A stretch of DNA of 5,692 bases from an uncultured Ruminococcus sp. GTDB taxonomy: Bacteria > Bacillota_A > Clostridia > Oscillospirales > Ruminococcaceae. The notes beneath the pieces are model-generated. The model had not been told where the DNA came from. It searched no databases and was given only the letters and a program-made list of their open reading frames with translations. The stretch's first letter is position 1, and each line of letters starts with the position of its first letter. Location of the stretch: positions 1-5,692 of the forward strand of contig CACZPE010000094.1 in the NCBI GenBank assembly GCA_902782875.1, written 5' to 3'. Made by a program: the position numbers and the translations under genes. Of this stretch, positions 1 to 4,445 are shown one piece after another.

Positions 1-17
1 GGTACAAGGGGGAGACG

Positions 18-593
18 ATGCGCGTTGTCATCGACAACGGTACGCGCACTGCGGATATATTCCTCAACCGTGATATCGTGGCACAGGGCGGCCTTAAGAA
101 GGGCATGACCGTTACGAGCGCACAGCTTCGCATGCTTATGGCGGAAAATGAACGCCGCAGGGCAAGAGAGCGTGCGCTCTTTCTGCTTGAAGACAGGGAG
201 CATTCCTGTAAGGAGCTTTATGACAAGCTGTGCAGGAACTATAAGGAGGATACTGCCGCGGCGGTATGTGATGAGCTGCTTGAAAGAGGACTGCTCGATG
301 ATATGCGCTTTGCGGAGAATATGACACGTTCCCTGATAAACAGGAAATACGGCATGATGCGCATACGTCAGGAACTCTACAGGCGCGGCGTGGACAGGGA
401 TATAATAGGCATCGTGACGGAGGAAGCGGATATCGGGGCGGTGAATATCTCCCTGACAGCGCTTATAAGGCAGAAATACCTCGGTAAGCTGGAGGACGGC
501 GAGACGGACAAGGTGATAAACGCCCTTGCACGCAGGGGATATACCTATTCGCAGATAAAGGACGCGATAGAAGAGGTCATGAACGGAGAATAA
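18..593 (+). CDS. recX: RecX-family regulator of RecA, start probably left of window
   Basis: RecX proteins bind RecA filaments in the cytoplasm and modulate recombination and the SOS response. The 191 residues visible from the ATG at 18 match the family layout: a short N-terminal beta region (about 1-36, with the family-like KKGM at 27-30 before a TxxQL segment), then three-helix repeats. The repeat region carries LLEDREHSCKEL at 56-67, the conserved GLLDD..FAE at 91-100, an R.ELYRRGVD stretch at 118-126 and the C-terminal ARRGYTYSQIKDAIEEV at 171-187. The frame is open upstream to the window edge and reads YKGE just before the ATG, which fits the residues preceding this region in longer homologues. 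The purine run at 6-14 ends only 3 nt before the ATG, too close for a good ribosome binding site. I therefore think the gene is 5' partial here. The family call is firm; the start is not. Confidence 0.9.
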   Translation: MRVVIDNGTRTADIFLNRDIVAQGGLKKGMTVTSAQLRMLMAENERRRARERALFLLEDREHSCKELYDKLCRNYKEDTAAAVCDELLERGLLDDMRFAENMTRSLINRKYGMMRIRQELYRRGVDRDIIGIVTEEADIGAVNISLTALIRQKYLGKLEDGETDKVINALARRGYTYSQIKDAIEEVMNGE

Positions 594-663
594 CGCGCCC
601 CCGATTTGTGACAAACATCTAAATGAAGATAACGGCGGCTCAAAAGTTTATGCTTTTTTATGT

Positions 664-692
664 TTGAAAAAATACCGTCCGTGTGCTATAAT
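664..692 (+). promoter_or_regulatory. Sigma-A type promoter upstream of the permease gene
   Basis: TTGAAA at 664-669 and a perfect TATAAT at 687-692 are separated by exactly 17 bp. TG at 684-685 gives an extended -10 (TGCTATAAT). Transcription would start near 698-700, giving an approximately 90-nt leader to the ATG at 789. The leader enters a terminator hairpin almost at once (706-735). The same architecture occurs at 3901-3929. Confidence 0.7.
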
Positions 693-705
693 ACAAAACG
701 GAAAT

Positions 706-735
706 GCTTCAAGGATATCCCTTGGAGCTTTTTTT
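706..735 (+). terminator. Intrinsic terminator or attenuator between recX and the permease gene
   Basis: A 9-bp stem pairs 706-714 (GCTTCAAGG) with 720-728 (CCTTGGAGC) with a single T-G wobble and a 5-nt loop at 715-719. Seven T follow at 729-735. It could end recX transcripts, but it lies downstream of the promoter at 664-692 and so would also act on that promoter's own transcript. A weaker AAAAG/CTTTT hairpin with six T (642-659) lies upstream and could also serve recX. Confidence 0.75.
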
Positions 736-742
736 GAGAACG

Positions 743-770
743 GTGTATATGTGTGGAAAGCATATCACAC
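743..770 (+). promoter_or_regulatory. Leader hairpin before the permease ribosome binding site
   Basis: Positions 743-751 (GTGTATATG) pair with 761-770 (CATATCACAC) with one bulged C at 766, closing a 9-nt loop. No T-run follows, so it is not a terminator. It ends 4 nt before the Shine-Dalgarno AGAGAGG at 774-780 and could affect translation of the permease. The structure is read by eye only. Confidence 0.35.
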
Positions 771-788
771 TTAAGAGAGGATAATATT

Positions 789-2138
789 ATGGCACAGATC
801 ATCGCACTGGTGATATTCGTGGCAATGTTCGTACTTATCGTGACGGATAAGATCGAACGTCACTATGTCACTCTCGGCTGCGGTCTGCTGACGCTGATAT
901 TCGTTTTTGGCGTTTGTATGAAAGACCCGTCGGCAATAATAAACACACTGAATGTAAAGCCCATATTCACGGCGGATTTCTGGTACGCACCCCATTCGGG
1001 CGGCGAGGAGAGCGGCGGCATAAACTGGGCTACGATCATATTCATCGCGGGTATGATGATCATGGTCGAGGGCATGGCAAGAGCGGGATTTTTCCGCTGG
1101 CTGTGCATGAAGCTTGCAAAGCTCGTTCATTACAAGACTATACCCGTATTCGTGACATTCATGCTGATGAGCTTTGTCCTGGCGATGTTCATAGACAGTA
1201 TTACGGTAATACTTTTCCTTGCATCCGTTACTATAGAGCTTGCAAGACTGCTTAAATTCGACCCCGTGCCGATGATACTCTCCGAGGTGTTCTGCGCAAA
1301 TCTCGGCGGCTCTGCCACTATGTGCGGCGACCCCCCGAATATCATAATCGGCACATCCCTGGGATATTCGTTCTTTGACTTCATACTCAATACCGGTGCA
1401 ATGGCGCTGATATCCCTGGTATTCACACTGATATACTTCTTCCTTGTCTTCAGAAAGCAGTATTCCACACCGTCAGAGGATATCGATATAAGCTCTCTGC
1501 CTGCTCCCGAGAGCTGCATCACCGACAAGACGGGCTTTGCACTCAGTACCGTGATATTCTTCATCGCGGTTGTGCTGCTCGTCACACACTCGATGACACA
1601 TCTTACCGTGGCTTTCATAGGCGTGTTCGTATCTGTTGCCACGATCATCGCAAATATGAAGCATCTCGGTTATATCATGAAGAGAGTGGACTACAAGACA
1701 CTGCTTTTCTTCATAGGCCTTTTCGTGGTAGTCGGCGGACTTGAACAGACAGGCGTGCTCGAGACTGTCGCCGGCTTTATCGGTGAGATAAGCGGCGGCA
1801 ACACCAAGCTCATGATAGCGATCATCATATGGGGCTCGGCCATAGCGAGCGCATTTATCGACAATATCCCCTTTGCGGCAACTATGATACCCGTTATAAA
1901 GACACTTGCGGTATCCTCGGGAGTGCCTCTTGATACTCTTGCATGGACACTTTCGATGGGCACTGATATAGGCGGCAGCGGCACTCCGATAGGCGCATCG
2001 GCAAACGTTGTCGGCACCTCTGCAGCAGCAAAGGCAGGTCACCCCATAGGATGGGGAGAATACTGCTCAAAGGCTGCTCCCGCAACGATAATCGTTCTTG
2101 CGGTATGCACCGCGTATATATTCATCGTTTATCTTTGA
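789..2138 (+). CDS. ArsB/NhaD (ion transporter superfamily) permease, substrate unknown
   Basis: A 449-residue polytopic membrane protein with roughly ten to twelve hydrophobic segments, of the ArsB/NhaD/P-protein group. The hallmark NLGGSATMCGDPPNIIIG lies at 171-188. The two halves repeat: WATIIFIAGMMIMVEGM at 80-96 matches YKTLLFFIGLFVVVGGL at 302-318, MFID at 133-136 matches AFIDN at 355-359, and the GDPPN region matches DIGGSGTPIGASANVVGT at 393-410. Such transporters exchange ions or small anions using the membrane ion gradient (arsenite, Na+/H+ or carboxylates in known members). The sequence does not decide which. The start at 789 has AGAGAGG at 774-780, 8 nt upstream; an in-frame GTG at 753 has no ribosome binding site and would add 12 polar residues. 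It is followed after 18 bp by a kinase-like gene, probably in one transcript. No ars genes or arsenic regulator are nearby, so I do not call it arsB. Confidence 0.88.
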   Translation: MAQIIALVIFVAMFVLIVTDKIERHYVTLGCGLLTLIFVFGVCMKDPSAIINTLNVKPIFTADFWYAPHSGGEESGGINWATIIFIAGMMIMVEGMARAGFFRWLCMKLAKLVHYKTIPVFVTFMLMSFVLAMFIDSITVILFLASVTIELARLLKFDPVPMILSEVFCANLGGSATMCGDPPNIIIGTSLGYSFFDFILNTGAMALISLVFTLIYFFLVFRKQYSTPSEDIDISSLPAPESCITDKTGFALSTVIFFIAVVLLVTHSMTHLTVAFIGVFVSVATIIANMKHLGYIMKRVDYKTLLFFIGLFVVVGGLEQTGVLETVAGFIGEISGGNTKLMIAIIIWGSAIASAFIDNIPFAATMIPVIKTLAVSSGVPLDTLAWTLSMGTDIGGSGTPIGASANVVGTSAAAKAGHPIGWGEYCSKAAPATIIVLAVCTAYIFIVYL

Positions 2139-2142
2139 TATG

Positions 2143-2149
2143 AGAGGAG
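2143..2149 (+). promoter_or_regulatory. Ribosome binding site favouring the GTG start at 2157
   Basis: AGAGGAG at 2143-2149 ends 1 nt before the ATG at 2151 but 7 nt before the in-frame GTG at 2157. Normal spacing favours the GTG. The frame is closed upstream by the permease stop at 2136-2138, so only these two starts are possible near here. Confidence 0.6.
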
Positions 2150-2156
2150 AATGACC

Positions 2157-2750
2157 GTGCAGTTCATAATATCCATAGGCAGAGAATACGGCAGCGGCGG
2201 ACATGAGATCGGCAGACATCTTGCGGAGCGCTTCGGCATTGATTTCTGCGACAGGAATATGCTCGACCGCATAGCGGAGGAGAAGGACACCTCTGCGGAG
2301 AATCTTCGCAAATACGACGAGACACCCAAGAGATTTTTGCTTTCAAGGACTGTCAGGGGCTTCTCGAACTCTCCCGAGGAGATCATCGCACGCATGCAGT
2401 TTGAATACCTCGAGAAAAAGGCCAAGAGCGGCGAGAGCTTCATAGTCGTCGGAAGATGTGCCGAGAGCGTGCTCAAGGACTGCGAGGGGCTGATATCCCT
2501 TTTCATCACGGGAGATGAGGATGTAAAGATAGACCGTGTCGCAGAGCACAGGAATATGACCAGGGACCAGGCAAAGATGGCGATACTGCGCCACGACAAG
2601 AAGCGCAAGGCTTATCACAACTATTACTGTGAGGGCAAATGGGGCGATTCGAGAAACTATGAGCTGACCATCAATTCAAGCAAGCTGGGCATAATGGGAA
2701 CGGTAGATGTGCTTGAAAAATATATCCGCATGAGGACAGGTCTGGAATAA
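2157..2750 (+). CDS. Cytidylate kinase-like P-loop protein (Cytidylate_kin_2 type)
   Basis: This 197-residue soluble protein (199 if begun at the ATG 2151) resembles the cytidylate-kinase-like family often found beside unrelated genes in Firmicutes, whose substrate is not established. The N terminus gives a beta strand and a glycine-rich loop GREYGSGGHEIG at 8-19, which lacks the usual Walker A lysine. A second strand with IVVGR lies at 96-100, followed by a DKKRKAYHNYY segment at 147-157 and the family-like WGDSRNYELTINSSKLG at 162-178. A true Cmk would show GPxGxGKG and is usually about 220 residues, so I do not give the symbol cmk. I chose the GTG at 2157 because AGAGGAG is 7 nt upstream of it. 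The gene sits 18 bp after the permease stop, so the two are likely co-transcribed and perhaps translationally coupled. A role linked to transport is inference only. Confidence 0.82.
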   Translation: MQFIISIGREYGSGGHEIGRHLAERFGIDFCDRNMLDRIAEEKDTSAENLRKYDETPKRFLLSRTVRGFSNSPEEIIARMQFEYLEKKAKSGESFIVVGRCAESVLKDCEGLISLFITGDEDVKIDRVAEHRNMTRDQAKMAILRHDKKRKAYHNYYCEGKWGDSRNYELTINSSKLGIMGTVDVLEKYIRMRTGLE

Positions 2751-2756
2751 CAAGCG

Positions 2757-2773
2757 ATATACATATTGTATAT
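2757..2773 (+). repeat. AT-rich palindrome, copy 1 of a recurring 17-nt sequence
   Basis: ATATAC (2757-2762) and GTATAT (2768-2773) form a perfect 6-bp stem around ATATT. The 17 nt match 16 of 17 positions of 5513-5529, the core of the terminator after the SPFH gene. It begins 7 nt after the kinase stop codon. No strong T-run follows (CTCGTTTAATT), so at most it is a weak terminator. Confidence 0.55.
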
Positions 2774-2796
2774 TCTCGTTTAATTAGACGTATAGT
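2766..2796 (+). promoter_or_regulatory. Possible weak promoter for whiA
   Basis: TTGTAT at 2766-2771 and TATAGT at 2791-2796 are separated by 19 bp, longer than ideal. The region is AT-rich and is the only reasonable sigma-A match between the kinase stop and whiA. It partly overlaps the palindrome at 2757-2773. Alternatively whiA is transcribed by read-through from the permease promoter. Confidence 0.3.
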
Positions 2797-2825
2797 AATA
2801 TATCGTAATCCGACAGGAACACAGA

Positions 2826-2862
2826 GGGTCAGGGAGCAGATGCGCTGCTTAAATCCTGACCC
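2826..2862 (+). promoter_or_regulatory. Two-part GC-rich leader hairpin ahead of whiA
   Basis: An outer 8-bp stem pairs 2826-2833 (GGGTCAGG) with 2855-2862 (CCTGACCC), and an inner 5-bp stem pairs 2835-2839 (AGCAG) with 2845-2849 (CTGCT) around ATGCG. They are joined by an asymmetric internal loop. It ends 8 nt before the Shine-Dalgarno AAAGGA (2871-2876). Only TT follows at 2864-2865, so it is not a typical terminator. It may be a structured 5' leader, a processing site or a dispersed element. Confidence 0.5.
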
Positions 2863-2883
2863 CTTCTGATAAAGGAAATCATT

Positions 2884-3798
2884 ATGTCATTTTCACAGGA
2901 TATAAAGGAAGAGCTCTGTCAGTGTATAAACGACAGGGACAAGGAATACGGCTGCCTTTACGGCATGCTGCTTTTCTGCCGCAGGTTTGATGCGGGTGAG
3001 ATAGTGTTCCAGACAGAGAATCCGCTTGTGCGTGATATGTTCGTCCGTCTCTGCGGACGTGTCATAAACGGACGTGTGGCCGAGACAGAGTCAAAGAAGC
3101 GCAGCGCGGTGCTGTATTCCCTTTCGGTGCCCGAGGAATCGGACAGGGAGGAGATAATATACCGCTACCGCATATCCTCACGCTCGCTTGTACACCGCAT
3201 ACAGGAGGATAATATCACAAACAACAATGTCTTTGCATTCCTTGCGGGGGCGTTTCTTTCCTGCGGGAGCATGGCGGAGCCCATGAAGGAGTATCACTTC
3301 GAGTTCGCCGTGCCCTACAGGGAGCTTTGCGAGGATCTCGGCAGCCTGCTCGGCAGGCTGGGTATCGTATCGCGCTATGTTGAGCGCAAAGGGGTATATG
3401 TGCTCTACCTCAAGGGCAGCGAGGCGATAGAGGATATACTCACCATGATGGGGGCATCCCGTGCGTCGATAGAACTGATGAACGTCAAGATACTCAAGGA
3501 CGTGCGCAACAAGGCCAACCGTATCGCCAACTGCGACAGCGCGAATATAGAGCGCACGCTCAAAGCCTCTCAGAAGCAGATAGAGGATATAGAGTACATA
3601 ATGCAGGCAGGCAGTCTCGATGATCTTTCCGAGGAGCTTCGCAATATGGCATTGCTCAGACTTGAGAATCCGGATGTGTCTCTTTCGGAGCTCGGCGCCA
3701 TGCTTGACAAGCCGGTGGGCAGATCGGGGGCAAATCACCGTCTGCGCCGCCTTTCCGAGATAGCCGCAGAGCTCAGGGAAAGAACGGCGGATATATGA
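2884..3798 (+). CDS. whiA: DNA-binding protein WhiA
   Basis: WhiA controls sporulation septation in Streptomyces and affects cell division and chromosome segregation in Bacillus. The 304 residues have the full family layout: the N-terminal SFSQDIKEEL at 2-11, a homing-endonuclease-like (LAGLIDADG fold) domain with FLAGAFLSCGSM at 119-130 and YHFEFAVPY at 137-145, and the signature VRNKANRIANCDSANIERT at 207-225. The C terminus is a helix-turn-helix region at about 256-296 with SLSELGAMLDKPVGRSGANH at 266-285. The catalytic residues of true homing endonucleases are not expected in this family. The ATG follows AAAGGA with 7 nt spacing. Length is close to the usual 300-320. In most Firmicutes whiA follows rapZ and yvcK; here a kinase-like gene precedes it and nfeD follows. 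Alanine is coded by GCG, GCC or GCA only, with none of 22 as GCT. Confidence 0.95.
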   Translation: MSFSQDIKEELCQCINDRDKEYGCLYGMLLFCRRFDAGEIVFQTENPLVRDMFVRLCGRVINGRVAETESKKRSAVLYSLSVPEESDREEIIYRYRISSRSLVHRIQEDNITNNNVFAFLAGAFLSCGSMAEPMKEYHFEFAVPYRELCEDLGSLLGRLGIVSRYVERKGVYVLYLKGSEAIEDILTMMGASRASIELMNVKILKDVRNKANRIANCDSANIERTLKASQKQIEDIEYIMQAGSLDDLSEELRNMALLRLENPDVSLSELGAMLDKPVGRSGANHRLRRLSEIAAELRERTADI

Positions 3799-3827
3799 TA
3801 AGAAGTATACAGGGGCGGGCTTCCCGT

Positions 3828-3849
3828 AAGGGGGCTGTGCCCCTTGTTT
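3828..3849 (+). terminator. Weak intrinsic terminator after whiA
   Basis: AAGGGGGCTGTGCCCCTT at 3828-3845 forms a GC-rich stem of 6-7 bp with a tiny loop, followed by GTTTATTA rather than a clean T-run. It lies 30 nt after the whiA stop. An upstream arm AGGGGC (3811-3816) can pair with the same GCCCCT (3839-3844), giving an alternative fold. Confidence 0.5.
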
Positions 3850-3900
3850 ATTAGACCCGAATGAGTTTTATTATAATCAGATTAAAAAATCGTAAATTTG

Positions 3901-3929
3901 TTGAAATTGTTATTTTGTTGTGATACAAT
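3901..3929 (+). promoter_or_regulatory. Sigma-A type promoter for the nfeD-SPFH operon
   Basis: TTGAAA at 3901-3906 and TACAAT at 3924-3929 are exactly 17 bp apart, with TG at 3921-3922 giving an extended -10. Transcription should start near 3935-3937, leaving a leader of about 59 nt. The surrounding DNA (3861-3930) is very AT-rich, which would favour promoter melting and UP-element-like contacts. Confidence 0.75.
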
Positions 3930-3950
3930 AAGCACAACAGAAAAAAAGAC

Positions 3951-3998
3951 ATGGCTGTTAAGCCCAAAAAGGACAAAAGAACGGAGGGAATAAAATGA
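3951..3998 (+). CDS. Candidate 15-residue leader peptide overlapping nfeD
   Basis: ATG at 3951 opens a 15-codon frame reading MAVKPKKDKRTEGIK, ending in TGA at 3996-3998. That stop overlaps the nfeD ATG (3995-3997) as ATGA, in a different frame. The peptide is strongly basic (six K or R in 15). The nfeD Shine-Dalgarno GGAGGG (3983-3988) lies inside it. The start has only an A-rich stretch (3941-3947) ahead of it and no true ribosome binding site, and lies about 15 nt from the predicted transcription start. Chance is a real alternative for so short a frame. Confidence 0.22.
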   Translation: MAVKPKKDKRTEGIK

Positions 3999-4426
3999 TT
4001 ACTATGTTTTTATGGATACTCGTGCTTATCGTAGCGGCGGTCGCTGAGGCTGTCACAACAGCGCTTGTATCAGTCTGGTTCTGTGTGGGTGCACTCGCCG
4101 CAGCGATATCTGCCGCACTCGGAGCTCCTCTGCTCCTGCAGCTTATTATCTTTGTAGGTGTGTCTATACTCGCACTTGTAGTGACCAAGCCCATAATCAG
4201 AAAACTCATGCCCAACAGCTCCTATATATTCACCAACGGCGAGGACGATGTCGGAAAGACAGCCTTCGTAGTGGAGGAGATCGACCCCGAAAAGGGTACA
4301 GGCAGAGTTAAGCTCGGCGATGTTGACTGGGGCGCACGCTCTGATAACGGTCAGATCATAACGGTCGGCACTCCCGTTGTCATAGTTGAAAGAGGCTCTG
4401 CAGTCCTCAAAGTCAGAGTAAAGTAA
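3995..4426 (+). CDS. NfeD-like membrane protein (SPFH partner)
   Basis: NfeD-family proteins are membrane proteins that accompany and are thought to assist SPFH (stomatin/flotillin) proteins in membrane microdomains. This 143-residue short form has a hydrophobic N-terminal half with about three membrane segments (roughly 3-20, 22-44 and 47-65) and then a C-terminal OB-fold domain (about 84-143). The latter carries VGKTAFVVEEIDPEKGTGRV at 86-105, the conserved DWGARSDNG at 111-119 and the GTPVVIVERGSAVLKV strand-turn-strand at 125-140. It lacks the ClpP-like protease domain of long NfeD proteins. The start has a strong GGAGGG at 3983-3988 with 6 nt spacing. The SPFH gene begins 19 bp after its stop, and a promoter at 3901-3929 probably drives both. 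The family call is firm; the exact role of the partner is inferred from context and family knowledge. Confidence 0.9.
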   Translation: MITMFLWILVLIVAAVAEAVTTALVSVWFCVGALAAAISAALGAPLLLQLIIFVGVSILALVVTKPIIRKLMPNSSYIFTNGEDDVGKTAFVVEEIDPEKGTGRVKLGDVDWGARSDNGQIITVGTPVVIVERGSAVLKVRVK

Positions 4427-4445
4427 CAGAAAGGAAGTTTGTTTT

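Noticed and set aside
605..615. Small palindrome TTTGTGACAAA after recX as an operator.
   Set aside because: Only 5 bp per arm and about 50 bp upstream of the -35 element; expected often by chance in such DNA.
753..788. In-frame GTG at 753 as the permease start.
   Set aside because: No ribosome binding site, adds a polar stretch before the first membrane segment, and would start inside the 743-770 hairpin. The ATG at 789 has AGAGAGG 8 nt upstream.
1473..2042. A 189-codon - strand frame (and several others) over the permease gene.
   Set aside because: Cys/His/Arg-rich shadow of the permease coding strand with no recognisable motif or ribosome binding site.
789..2138. Naming the permease arsB or nhaD.
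   Set aside because: The motifs define the superfamily only, and there is no arsR, arsC or other context to decide the substrate.
2157..2750. Naming the kinase-like gene cmk.
   Set aside because: The glycine loop and the C-terminal motifs differ from true cytidylate kinase; it belongs to the kinase-like family of unknown substrate.
3178..3738. A 186-codon - strand frame over whiA.
   Set aside because: Shadow frame: the + strand has a full WhiA signature throughout.
3849..3877. TATAAT at 3872-3877 as a second promoter for nfeD.
   Set aside because: No -35 element at 16-19 bp upstream; the pair at 3901-3929 is much better.
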